Below are positions 38,136-46,682 of a DNA stretch of 64,000 nucleotides, in pieces (the first letter of the stretch is position 1; every line of letters begins with the position of its first letter). The stretch covers positions 1 through 64,000 of the forward strand of contig NZ_JAAVUT010000017.1 in the NCBI RefSeq assembly GCF_018449575.1, given 5' to 3'. The notes beneath the pieces were generated by a model, which saw only the letters and a program-made list of their open reading frames with translations, ran no database searches and had not been told where the DNA came from. A program made the translations under genes and the position numbers. This DNA is from Sodalis sp. dw_96 (GTDB lineage Bacteria > Pseudomonadota > Gammaproteobacteria > Enterobacterales > Enterobacteriaceae).

Positions 38136-39812
38136 ATGAGGCTTGCGAATATAAAAATTGGCCGCAGATTAACGATAGGTTTTACATTATTATTAGTTTT
38201 GATTCTACTATCCGGCGTGATATCCATCTTTAATCTTGCTAAATTTAATAAAAATATCATTCATATCGTTTCAGTGGATTACCCGGTCACCGTCAGCGCA
38301 AATAATATCGTCGACGAATTTAATCAAATTATAGCAATGCAGCAATATATGCTGCTGGCTAGCGATAACACCGGCGCCAGCCACCAAATCAATCATATAA
38401 TAGATATTCGAAAACAGATCGGAGAAGAATACGATTCAATGGCCAGTGCCGTCATAGACCCGCCCTCCGTACAGTTACTGAAAGAACTCGTCACCGTCCG
38501 CCAGAATTTTATAGCATCCAATAAGCGTTTCGAGGCCGCTATGCTCAGCGGGGATAAGGCGACGGCAACCCGCGAATTTATGGATACATCCTTACCCATT
38601 ATCGCCGAATACCGTTCGGGAATTAAAAAATTTATCGCCCTTCAAGATAATAAAATGGTCACCTCCGAATTCCGGGTTTCGGAGGATTTCAAATTAATTC
38701 GTTTGGTACTGATAATATTAATTCTTGGCAGCCTCGCCATCGGTATTGTGATTGCCTGGCGCATTACCCTGAGTATTACCCAGCCGCTACAACGGGCGGT
38801 AAACGTGGCCAGGAGGGTAGCGGAAGGCGACTTAACCGGTTCGGCAGCCAACGCCGCCCATGATGAGACCGGCTTATTGCTGCAGGCGCTGGATGATATG
38901 AACACTAACCTGCATCGTATTGTGCAGCGTGTCCGGGACGGAGCGGAGGCGATTGCCGACGCGACGGCCCAGATCGCCATCGGCAACCAGGACCTCTCGT
39001 CACGTACCGAGGAACAGGCGGGTTCCATCGAGGAAACCGCCGCGTCATTGGAACAATTGACCTCCACCATCAAAAACACGGCGGCCAATACCGCCGAGGC
39101 AACCGAAGTCTCGGCGCGGGCGTCCGGTATCGTGAAACACAATGGCGAACTGATGGGACATGTCACGGACAAAATGCGCAGCATCCGGAAATCATCGGAG
39201 CATATGTCGGAAATTATCGGCGTCATCGACAGCATCGCGTTCCAGACCAATATTCTGGCGCTGAATGCCGCGGTTGAAGCCGCTCGCGCCGGAGAAAACG
39301 GCCGCGGTTTTGCCGTGGTGGCCAGCGAAGTCAGAGCTTTGGCCCAGCGCAGCGCAACCGCGGCCAAAGAAATCAAAAACCTGATTGATGAATCGGTCAA
39401 TCAAATTCATGACGGTATGAAACTTGTTGAGGAAGCGGGGATCTCTATGAAAGACATGGTCGCCAACGTGCATAATGTCACGGATATTATAAAAGAAATT
39501 GCCCAGGCCAGTAACGAGCAAAGCGACGGCATACACCAAATCAATCTCGCGGTAGGACAGATAGACAGCTCGACGCAACAAAACGCGGCATTGGTTGAAG
39601 AGGCTGCCTCGGCGGCGGTTTCACTTCAGGCCCAGGCGGCGTCCCTGACGCAAATAGTGAGTACCTTTAAACTGACGTCGGCATCGTTGAACGACGCCCT
39701 TACATTTCATAAGGCAGGTTCGGACCATGCGCCGGTGGGGAAGGACCCGCGGCCAGCCGCGACTGAGCAATCGGAAAAAGCGGACAAAGGGGAAAGCTGG
39801 GCTTCTTTCTAA
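38136..39812 (+). CDS. Methyl-accepting chemotaxis protein
   Basis: 558 residues. TM1 at about 12-32, a periplasmic four-helix-bundle ligand domain to about 188, TM2 at about 189-210 ([19 protein letters not shown]), HAMP to about 264, then the signalling coiled coil. The hairpin tip IAFQTNILALNAAVEAARAG is intact. The last residues ESWASF form the xWxxF tether that recruits CheR/CheB, seen on high-abundance receptors. AGGAG precedes the ATG and a sigma-28 promoter lies upstream, so it is co-regulated with flagella. It occupies the place of yhhX in E. coli. Ligand cannot be predicted. Confidence 0.95.
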   Translation: MRLANIKIGRRLTIGFTLLLVLILLSGVISIFNLAKFNKNIIHIVSVDYPVTVSANNIVDEFNQIIAMQQYMLLASDNTGASHQINHIIDIRKQIGEEYDSMASAVIDPPSVQLLKELVTVRQNFIASNKRFEAAMLSGDKATATREFMDTSLPIIAEYRSGIKKFIALQDNKMVTSEFRVSEDFKLIRLVLIILILGSLAIGIVIAWRITLSITQPLQRAVNVARRVAEGDLTGSAANAAHDETGLLLQALDDMNTNLHRIVQRVRDGAEAIADATAQIAIGNQDLSSRTEEQAGSIEETAASLEQLTSTIKNTAANTAEATEVSARASGIVKHNGELMGHVTDKMRSIRKSSEHMSEIIGVIDSIAFQTNILALNAAVEAARAGENGRGFAVVASEVRALAQRSATAAKEIKNLIDESVNQIHDGMKLVEEAGISMKDMVANVHNVTDIIKEIAQASNEQSDGIHQINLAVGQIDSSTQQNAALVEEAASAAVSLQAQAASLTQIVSTFKLTSASLNDALTFHKAGSDHAPVGKDPRPAATEQSEKADKGESWASF

Positions 39813-39827
39813 GGCCTGATATCGGCC

Positions 39828-39854
39828 AAAAAAAAGCCGGCACCCAAGCCGGCT
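39828..39854 (-). terminator. ryhB rho-independent terminator
   Basis: AGCCGGC (39848-39854 read on the minus strand) pairs with GCCGGCT (39835-39841), then a run of eight T on the minus strand (39828-39835). Confidence 0.9.
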
Positions 39855-39930
39855 CAAGTATAACTGGAAGCAATGTGAGCAATGTCGTGCTTTCGCGGCT
39901 CCCCCTCATAAGAGCGGAAATCCGGAAAGC
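39828..39930 (-). ncRNA. ryhB: Small regulatory RNA RyhB
   Basis: The minus strand carries GCACGACATTGCTCACATTG (about 39865-39884) followed by CTTCCAGT, identical to the seed-pairing core of E. coli RyhB. It ends in a GC-rich stem (AGCCGGC...GCCGGCT, 39835-39854) and eight T. The presumed 5' end is at about 39930, 6 nt after the -10 TATTAT. RyhB is an Hfq-dependent RNA that represses iron-using protein mRNAs in iron starvation; its location after gntR-yhhW is the same as in E. coli. The 5' half differs from E. coli, as is usual. Confidence 0.93.
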
Positions 39931-39937
39931 ATGGAGA

Positions 39938-39952
39938 TAATAATCATTATCA
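39938..39952 (-). promoter_or_regulatory. Fur box over the ryhB promoter
   Basis: On the minus strand TGATAAT-G-ATTATTA matches the 7-1-7 Fur consensus TGATAATNATTATCA at 14 of 15 positions, and its right half overlaps the likely -10 TATTAT. Predicts repression in iron-replete cells. Confidence 0.88.
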
Positions 39953-39976
39953 TTCGCACTTGTAAAGCATTTTTTT

Positions 39977-40777
39977 TTAACCGAGATACATTTTCCGTAG
40001 CAAATGGGATACGGCTTCTTCCTCGTTGGTGCCAATGACTTCCAGCTCGGGCAGCAACTCTTTCAGGCGCTGATGGGAATTGCCCATGATAAAACCTTTG
40101 CCGGCCATAGCCAGCATCTCTTTGTCATTCATACCGTCGCCAAAAGAGACACAATCCGCCAACGAATAACCGATGGTCTTAGCGACCTGATTCAGCGCAT
40201 GGCCCTTGGATACCCCACCGGCCATGACTTCCAGACAAACCGGCAGCGAAAAGCTGACATTGACCCTATCACCCCAGCGCGCGTTGAGCGCCGCTTCCAG
40301 CTCGGTTAACCGGTCATGGTCGTCACTGGTGTAATAAACTTTACAGATGCCGTCGGTTGGCAGCATGCCCGGTTCGAACAACTGATAATTGAAATCGGAT
40401 TCCCGGAAAAAGTCCTGTTGATCGAGACGGTCACGGTTCATATACCAATCATCGCGACGATATACGTTGGTAAGTATTTTCGCGTCATCATGAACCAGGC
40501 CGAACAGTTCGCCGGCAATATCGCCGTCCAGATCGTGGGCGAAGATCAGTTCACCGGCGGGATTGTGCACGCGCGCGCCGTTGGAGGTAATCATAAAGGC
40601 GCTGATCCCCAGATTATCGCGGATTTGCGACACATCAATATGGTGCCGGCCGGTGGCGAACACAAAATGAATATCCCGGGCGGTGAGCAGCTGCAAGGTT
40701 TCTTTGGTATAAGGCTTGAGGGTGTGGTCCCCTGCAAGCAGGGTACCGTCCAAATCGGATGCGACAACTGGATACAT
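39977..40777 (-). CDS. yigL: HAD-superfamily sugar/pyridoxal phosphatase YigL
   Basis: 266 residues, same as E. coli YigL. Cof-type HAD phosphatase: nucleophile motif SDLDGTLL near residue 7, ATGRH, then KGHALNQVA and FGDGMNDKEML. The E. coli enzyme dephosphorylates pyridoxal phosphate and sugar phosphates and helps relieve phosphosugar stress. The start is ATG at 40777 (MYPVVASDLDG), the family N-terminus; the frame opens 13 codons earlier. It lies 52 nt after pldB. Confidence 0.95.
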   Translation of the reverse strand: MYPVVASDLDGTLLAGDHTLKPYTKETLQLLTARDIHFVFATGRHHIDVSQIRDNLGISAFMITSNGARVHNPAGELIFAHDLDGDIAGELFGLVHDDAKILTNVYRRDDWYMNRDRLDQQDFFRESDFNYQLFEPGMLPTDGICKVYYTSDDHDRLTELEAALNARWGDRVNVSFSLPVCLEVMAGGVSKGHALNQVAKTIGYSLADCVSFGDGMNDKEMLAMAGKGFIMGNSHQRLKELLPELEVIGTNEEEAVSHLLRKMYLG

Positions 40778-40829
40778 AATTCTGGTTAATCCTCTGGCGT
40801 TGGCGACGGCAATCACCGCCGGAATAAAA

Positions 40830-41843
40830 TTAATGATGCCGCGCGAAAAAAGCGGTGATGATGTTCAGCGCCTCGGCGCGTAAAAGATCGCTTTCAAACA
40901 GTATCTCATGCCGGGCACCCTCGATCCTGACGGGTTTATTTCCCTCGCAGGGGTGACCGGCGTCGGCCATTGCCCGGCAGAAAGCATCATGGCTGCGGTT
41001 ATCCACGACTTTTTCCTCATCCGCCTGGAGCAGCAGCAACGGCGTGGTAATGGCGGGGGCCTTGGTCAGGATGTCGTTGCCCGCCAGAATGCCCTCTCTA
41101 ACCCAATGGTAGGTTGGCCCTCCCACCCGCAATTCCGGATCGTCGGCATAAAATCGTAAACTGCGCCGATAGCGTTGCCAGCTATGGGTCAACAAATTGA
41201 GCACAAAAGGCATCGGTCGCCACTGGCCGGTACCGATAGCGTAATAATCACGCATGGCGGGATGCCGCTCGGCCCATTCCAGGATCTTCCAGGCCAGCCA
41301 GTGCGGCATAGGCAAACGAATACCGAACATCGGTGCAGATAATACCGCGGCATCGCAAGATTCGGGGTGAGCGGCCAGGAACAGGGCTAATATTGCGCCC
41401 CCCATGGAGTGCGCCAGGGCGAAACGGCGTTTATAACCGCCGGTATCAACATACTGTTGCCAGAATTGCGCAAAATCCGCCACATAATCATCGAATTGCA
41501 GCACATGCCCGCGATGACTATCCGCCAGCAGACGACCGGATCGCCCTTGGCCGCGATGATCGATGACCATCACATCGTAACCGCAATGGTACAAATCATA
41601 AGCGATTTCGGGGTATTTAACGTAGCTTTCGATGCGGCCGGTACTGATAACCACCACTTTATTATGCCGGGGGGAGCGCAAACGGACAAAACGAATGGGC
41701 ATGCCCTGTGCACCGATAAACTCTCCCTCCTCGCGCCGGCGCCAGAAATCCAACAGCGGACCGGTATAAAAAGCGGCAAATTGTTCTTCGCGAGTCAACC
41801 AGCTTTGCTTATGTCCTGATACCAACTCTAATACTCCTGGCAT
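40830..41843 (-). CDS. pldB: Lysophospholipase L2
   Basis: About 337 residues (E. coli 340). An alpha/beta hydrolase that releases the acyl chain of lysophospholipids at the inner membrane. The nucleophile elbow is AHSMGGA; VIDHRGQGRSGR and the C-terminal RHEILFE with catalytic His are conserved. The frame opens with GTG at 41876, but ATG 41843 gives a length like the family; neither has a convincing SD, so the start is uncertain. In E. coli rhtB lies between pldB and rhtC; here they are direct neighbours. Confidence 0.93.
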   Translation of the reverse strand: MPGVLELVSGHKQSWLTREEQFAAFYTGPLLDFWRRREEGEFIGAQGMPIRFVRLRSPRHNKVVVISTGRIESYVKYPEIAYDLYHCGYDVMVIDHRGQGRSGRLLADSHRGHVLQFDDYVADFAQFWQQYVDTGGYKRRFALAHSMGGAILALFLAAHPESCDAAVLSAPMFGIRLPMPHWLAWKILEWAERHPAMRDYYAIGTGQWRPMPFVLNLLTHSWQRYRRSLRFYADDPELRVGGPTYHWVREGILAGNDILTKAPAITTPLLLLQADEEKVVDNRSHDAFCRAMADAGHPCEGNKPVRIEGARHEILFESDLLRAEALNIITAFFARHH

Positions 41844-41915
41844 GACAGAGGGCAAAAAGGTCACGTTCCGTCGCACCGATGAAACTTAGCGCTGTCAGGG
41901 TGGGCATGTGGCTGG

Positions 41916-42524
41916 CTACCGGGAAATAATCAGGCTGATACCGAAACCGGCGAAAAACACCCCCGCCACGCCGTCAATCCAGCGCGTCATGCGCTGGTAG
42001 CCGCGGCGCATGGCAGGCAGGGCGAACACCACCGCCACCAGGGTGAACCAAAACAGGGTTTCGCCGACGATCATGACAAACAAGCCCCAGCGCGCGCTGG
42101 CGGCGACGTTATCGCCGACAAACAGCGAGAAGACGCTGCCGAAATAAATCAGCGCCTTGGGATTGGCCAGATTGGTGAACAGGCCGCGTAAAAAGGTATA
42201 GCCCTGATGGGGCAGCGGTGCGCCGGATTGCGCCCCCGGATGACGGGCGGAACACAGCAACTGCCAGCCCAGCCAACAAAGATACAGACCGCCGCCCACC
42301 GTGATGATGCTGTGCAGCCACTGCATTTTTGACAGCAGCAGATGCAAACCCATCAATGCCAATGCCGCCCAAACCGCCACCCCCAGGCTGATGCCCAGCA
42401 CACCCAGCATGGCATCATGCCGGGAACGGCTGACCGCGGTTTGGGAGATAAAGAAAAAATCCGGCCCTGGGCTCATCAGCGCAATCAAATGGACCATGGC
42501 CACGGTGGCGAACAGTATTAACAT
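41916..42524 (-). CDS. rhtC: Threonine/homoserine exporter RhtC
   Basis: 202 residues with six hydrophobic segments, LysE/RhtB family of amino-acid exporters. The N-terminal SPGPDFFFISQTAVSRSRHDA and FLRGLFTNLANPKALIYFGS strings match E. coli RhtC (threonine) rather than RhtB. The ATG at 42524 follows GAGGAG by 8 nt and fits the E. coli start. The paralogue rhtB is not present beside it. Confidence 0.94.
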   Translation of the reverse strand: MLILFATVAMVHLIALMSPGPDFFFISQTAVSRSRHDAMLGVLGISLGVAVWAALALMGLHLLLSKMQWLHSIITVGGGLYLCWLGWQLLCSARHPGAQSGAPLPHQGYTFLRGLFTNLANPKALIYFGSVFSLFVGDNVAASARWGLFVMIVGETLFWFTLVAVVFALPAMRRGYQRMTRWIDGVAGVFFAGFGISLIISR

Positions 42525-42541
42525 TATCGACTCTCCTCTAC

Positions 42542-42613
42542 CCGACATACTTCAAGATGCAGGTGTGTTGGTAATACTCCACCGCCTTCCTGCAACTCGA
42601 TTTAATTAGGGCA
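42542..42613. repeat. Internally deleted copy of an enterobacterial palindromic repeat
   Basis: The ends CCGACATACTTCAAGATGCA and CTTCCTGCAACTCGATTTAA match, in reverse orientation, those of the complete element at 45565-45688, but about 50 bp of the middle are missing. It lies between rhtC and recQ. Confidence 0.8.
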
Positions 42614-42637
42614 GGCGGTAACTCTATTCCCGGCGCA

Positions 42638-44476
42638 TCAACGCACCGGCAGCGCGTCGTCGTCAACCAGATGATCGCGAATGATCGTCAGGAAAGGCAT
42701 ACCGAAACGATCGAGTTTACGGTGACCGACGCCGTTTACCCGTAACAAATCATTGGCGGTCACCGGCAATTGTTCCGCCATTTCCAGCAGAGTGGCATCG
42801 TTGAACACCACATAGGGCGGCACATTGGCCTCATCCGCCAGCGACTTGCGCAGTTTACGCAGCTTGGCGAACAGCTGCCGGTCATAGTTGCCGCCATAGG
42901 TTTTCGGCGCGCTGCGGGATTTGAGGTTCGTCACCCGCGGCTCGGCCAGCATCAGCGGCACTTCGCCCCGCAGCACCGGCCGGGCGGATTCGGTTAGCTG
43001 CAACGCCGAGTGCTGGGTAATATTCTGGCTAATCAAACCCAGGTGGATCAACTGGCGCAGCACGCTGACCCAATGTTCACTGGTGCGATCGCGGCCGATG
43101 CCGTACACCGGCAGCCGATCGTGGGCATATTCCCGTATACGCTGGCTATTAGCCCCGCGCAGCACCTCGACGATATAGCCCATACCGAAACGCTGTCCCA
43201 CCCGGTAAACGCAGGAGAGGGCCTTGCGGGCCTCTTCCAGCCCGTCATAGCGCTTCGGCGGATCGAGACAGATGTCGCAGTTGCCGCAGGGTTGCTGGCG
43301 GCCTTCGCCGAAATAATTCAGCAACACCAGCCGGCGGCAGGTTTGCGCTTCGGCAAAAGCGCCCATGGCGTTGAGCTTATGGCGCTCGATATCCTGCTGT
43401 TCGCCAGGGGGTTTTTCCTCGAGGCAACGGCGCAGCCAGGCCATATCCGCCGGATCGTAAAACAAAATGGCTTCCGCCGGCAGACCATCACGGCCGGCGC
43501 GGCCGGTTTCCTGGTAATAGGATTCGATATTGCGCGGAATGTCGTAATGCAGCACAAAACGTACATTGGGTTTGTTTATGCCCATGCCGAATGCCACGGT
43601 GGCCACGACAATCTGCAGGTCATCCCGCTGAAAAGCTTCCTGCACCTGCCCGCGTCGATCGTTGCTCAGGCCGGCATGATAGGCGTCGGCACTGATGCCC
43701 TTGCTTTGCAAACGCGCGCTGATATCTTCCACGCGGGATCGGCTATTGCAATAAATAATGCCGCATTTGCCCCGCTGGCTCTGCACAAAATGCCACAGCT
43801 GGTCGAACGGTTTGTATTTTTCCACCAGCGTATAGCGGATATTGGGGCGATCGAAGCTGCTGATCTGGATCAGCGGATTTTGCAAATCCAGCAGGCGGAC
43901 AATATCCTGCCGGGTGGTATCGTCCGCGGTGGCGGTGAGGGCAATAAACGGCAACCCGGGGAAATGCCGTTTGATTTGCCCCAGGGCACGGTATTCAGGG
44001 CGGAAATCATGGCCCCATTGGGAGATGCAATGGGCCTCGTCCACCGCGATCATGGCCGGTTGCCATTGCAGCAGTTGATCGAGCATGTTGTCCATCATCA
44101 GACGCTCGGGGGCGATGTAGAGCAATTTGATGCGGCCTTCACGGCAGCCCGCCATGATCTCGTGCTGCTGTTCACGGGTCTGGCTGGAGTTCAGGCAGGC
44201 TGCCGCCACACCGTAGGCCAGCAGTTGATCCACCTGATCCTTCATCAGGGAGATCAACGGCGAGACCACCAGCGTCAGTCCCTCCATCACCAGGGCGGGT
44301 ATCTGATAGCATAAAGACTTGCCGCCGCCGGTGGGCATGACCGCCAGGCAATCCCTGCCGCCTATGACGGCATTAATCAATGCTTGTTGACCCGGCCTGA
44401 ATTGCTGATAGCCGAAGGTGTCGTGCAACACCTGTTCAGCCAGCGCTTCCCGATCTATCACCAACGCCGTCGACAC
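42638..44476 (-). CDS. recQ: ATP-dependent DNA helicase RecQ
   Basis: 612 residues (E. coli about 609). 3'-5' helicase of the RecF recombination pathway. Walker [10 protein letters not shown] near residue 50, DEAH box ([19 protein letters not shown]), motif [12 protein letters not shown], zinc-binding Cys cluster (CRR...CGNCDIC), winged helix and a C-terminal HRDC domain ([14 protein letters not shown]). The start appears to be GTG at 44476 with GGGGA about 5 nt upstream; no in-frame ATG is better placed. Confidence 0.97.
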   Translation of the reverse strand: MSTALVIDREALAEQVLHDTFGYQQFRPGQQALINAVIGGRDCLAVMPTGGGKSLCYQIPALVMEGLTLVVSPLISLMKDQVDQLLAYGVAAACLNSSQTREQQHEIMAGCREGRIKLLYIAPERLMMDNMLDQLLQWQPAMIAVDEAHCISQWGHDFRPEYRALGQIKRHFPGLPFIALTATADDTTRQDIVRLLDLQNPLIQISSFDRPNIRYTLVEKYKPFDQLWHFVQSQRGKCGIIYCNSRSRVEDISARLQSKGISADAYHAGLSNDRRGQVQEAFQRDDLQIVVATVAFGMGINKPNVRFVLHYDIPRNIESYYQETGRAGRDGLPAEAILFYDPADMAWLRRCLEEKPPGEQQDIERHKLNAMGAFAEAQTCRRLVLLNYFGEGRQQPCGNCDICLDPPKRYDGLEEARKALSCVYRVGQRFGMGYIVEVLRGANSQRIREYAHDRLPVYGIGRDRTSEHWVSVLRQLIHLGLISQNITQHSALQLTESARPVLRGEVPLMLAEPRVTNLKSRSAPKTYGGNYDRQLFAKLRKLRKSLADEANVPPYVVFNDATLLEMAEQLPVTANDLLRVNGVGHRKLDRFGMPFLTIIRDHLVDDDALPVR

Positions 44477-44543
44477 ATCATCCCCAACTTATTCCCTGCA
44501 GAACACCGCCATTTTCGGCGCCCGTCATTAAAACCGCGACATT

Positions 44544-45413
44544 TTACATCATGTCGTTAAGCATGAAACCCACGCCGATTCGGGTTTGGCGGTGATTATA
44601 ATCAATTAGCGACTCACCGTAACCACTAAAAAGCTGGGTGTAGAAACGTACATGTTTACTGATGGGGTAGCTCCACCCCAGTTGCCCGCTACCGTAACCG
44701 CTGTTCCAGTTATAATGGCTCTCCACCGAGAACACACTGGGACCCCAGGCGTAGCCAATCTTCAGACGATAATACCCCATATACTTGGAGATATCCGGAT
44801 TATCATCCACGCTGCCGAAGTGCACCCAGGGCTTCAGTTCCACCTGCCAGTCGCCGTTTTGCGCCATCAGGCGGGTATAAACACGGTCCCAGCTGCGGGA
44901 GGTGGGATCCGACCTGCCGTTGGACTGATGGTTTACGCCCACTTCCACATCCCGCAGGGTCCAGCCGGCAAATTCATTGTCGGTGGCCCAGCCGAGAAAC
45001 AGCTGCGGCTCGTAATTGGTTTCACGAAACGGTGAAGATTCCTTGGTATTTGAGGCCTGCCACCAGGAGCCCTGGGTATAGGAGGCCGCCAATAACGAGT
45101 TGTCGCCGGCAATACCCCGCCAGAGGGGAAATGCCAGGCTCAGCTGGAAAGCTAGCTCGTCTTTGCGGGCATTATCGGACCAGTCATAGCTCTTGATGGA
45201 ATCTTTATTGATATCGCTGGTATAGGTGTAAATCACATAATTACTTTCATAAGGATAAAGCAAATAGGGATTATCATGATCCTGCAGCAGATTGGCGATA
45301 ATACTGCCTCTGACCGGTGGTGCATCCTTAACTGTTTGCTGTGTCGCTTCCTGTGCATATACGGCTGTCGATGATCCTGCCAAAAGTACCGCGGCCCCCA
45401 AAAGCTTACGCAT
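44544..45413 (-). CDS. pldA: Outer-membrane phospholipase A
   Basis: 289 residues, same as E. coli PldA. A 12-strand barrel enzyme, active as a Ca2+-dependent dimer on misplaced phospholipid in the outer leaflet. Signal peptide MRKLLGAAVLLAGSSTAVYA; catalytic His162 and Ser164 lie in NHQSNGRSDPTSRSWDR. Start at 45413 has TAGGAG 8 nt upstream; the frame opens 15 codons earlier. It lies 67 nt upstream of recQ. Confidence 0.97.
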   Translation of the reverse strand: MRKLLGAAVLLAGSSTAVYAQEATQQTVKDAPPVRGSIIANLLQDHDNPYLLYPYESNYVIYTYTSDINKDSIKSYDWSDNARKDELAFQLSLAFPLWRGIAGDNSLLAASYTQGSWWQASNTKESSPFRETNYEPQLFLGWATDNEFAGWTLRDVEVGVNHQSNGRSDPTSRSWDRVYTRLMAQNGDWQVELKPWVHFGSVDDNPDISKYMGYYRLKIGYAWGPSVFSVESHYNWNSGYGSGQLGWSYPISKHVRFYTQLFSGYGESLIDYNHRQTRIGVGFMLNDMM

Positions 45414-45564
45414 ATTTTTATCTCCTAAGTGCGCAACCTGAAAAAGTATGCAACGCAATTAGTTTACACACAATTAGCTATTCTAATTAAATAAATGCAT
45501 TTAATTATCACGATCTGTTAAAACATGACATTCTTAACGAAGCCCTTACAGTCTAAATATGCTT

Positions 45565-45688
45565 TACCCTAAATACTTCGAGTTGCAGGAAGGCGACGAC
45601 GCAGCGACTCCCCAGGAGCTTACTCAGGTAAGTGACTGGGGTGAGCGAGGAAAGCCAACACACCTGCAACTTTAAGTATGACGGGTAT
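45565..45688. repeat. Complete ~124-bp palindromic intergenic repeat (ERIC-like)
   Basis: Ends TACCC...ATACTTCGAGTTGCAGG and CCTGCAACTTTAAGTAT...GGGTA are inverted repeats; the middle contains GAGCTTACTCAGGTAAGTGA. This sequence type recurs between genes in several Enterobacterales by my recollection. A shortened relative is at 42542-42613. Confidence 0.85.
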
Positions 45689-45773
45689 TTTAATTTTCAG
45701 CTTTTATGGAAGATGATTGGCCGATGGGTTTCACCTATACTGGCAGGCTTCTATACTGCCATCGGATTCATTG

Positions 45774-46682
45774 ATGAATAAACAATCCACGCGCCGGGGC
45801 ATGTTATGCGCCCTCGGCGCTTATCTGATTTGGGGGCTGGCGCCGGCCTATTTCAAACAGATCCAACAGGTGCCGGCCATTGAAATCCTGACCCATCGGA
45901 TTATCTGGTCGGTATTTTTCATGGCGGCATTATTGACCCTTTTCAGTAAATGGGCGCAGGCCAGGGCGGTATTCCGCCAGGGCAGGACGCTGCTGATGCT
46001 GGGCCTGACCTCGCTGCTGGTGGGGGGAAACTGGCTGCTGTATATTTGGGCGGTAAACCATCATCATATGCTGGAAGCCAGCCTCGGCTATTTTATCAAC
46101 CCACTGGTGAATATCCTGCTGGGTATCCTGTTTCTCGGCGAGCGGTTTCGAAAAATGCAATGGCTGGCAGTACTGCTGGCGGCATGCGGCGTACTGATGC
46201 AACTTTGGAAATTCGGTTCATTACCACTGATTGCCCTTGGCCTGGCCTTCAGTTTTGCCTTTTACGGCCTGCTGCGAAAAAAATTGGGTATCGATCCGCA
46301 AATCGGCATGCTGATTGAAACGTTATGGCTGCTGCCCGCCGGCGCCTGGTACCTGTTTTGGTTCGCAGACAGCCCCACCAGCCACCTGGGGGCCAACAGC
46401 CTGTCGCTTAACCTGCTGTTAATCTCGGCCGGGATCATTACCACGGTGCCGCTGCTAATGTTTGCCGATGCCGCCAATAATCTGCGGCTCTCCACCCTGG
46501 GGTTTTTCCAGTATCTCGGCCCGACATTGATGTTCCTGCTGGCGGTCTTCTGCTATGGCGAGGTCATGACCCAAGACAAGCTGTTCGCGTTCAGTTTTAT
46601 CTGGCTGGCGCTGGCGGTATTTATCTTCGACGCCGTGATGTGGCAAAAAAAATCACGTCAAACGCGGCGCGGCATTGCGTGA
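45774..46682 (+). CDS. rarD: EamA-family transporter RarD
   Basis: 302 residues with ten hydrophobic segments, DMT superfamily. GAYLIWGLAPAYFK, NWLLYIWAVNHHHMLEASLG and LRLSTLGFFQYLGPTLMFLL match E. coli RarD (chloramphenicol-sensitivity protein; substrate unsettled). I take ATG 45774 (MNKQSTRRGM) as the start by family alignment. Its 3' end overlaps the convergent AbrB-family gene by 30 bp. It is the only plus-strand gene between yigL and hemC. Confidence 0.93.
   Translation: MNKQSTRRGMLCALGAYLIWGLAPAYFKQIQQVPAIEILTHRIIWSVFFMAALLTLFSKWAQARAVFRQGRTLLMLGLTSLLVGGNWLLYIWAVNHHHMLEASLGYFINPLVNILLGILFLGERFRKMQWLAVLLAACGVLMQLWKFGSLPLIALGLAFSFAFYGLLRKKLGIDPQIGMLIETLWLLPAGAWYLFWFADSPTSHLGANSLSLNLLLISAGIITTVPLLMFADAANNLRLSTLGFFQYLGPTLMFLLAVFCYGEVMTQDKLFAFSFIWLALAVFIFDAVMWQKKSRQTRRGIA

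Noticed and set aside
43010-44314. 434-codon plus-strand ORF
   Set aside because: Antisense shadow of recQ.
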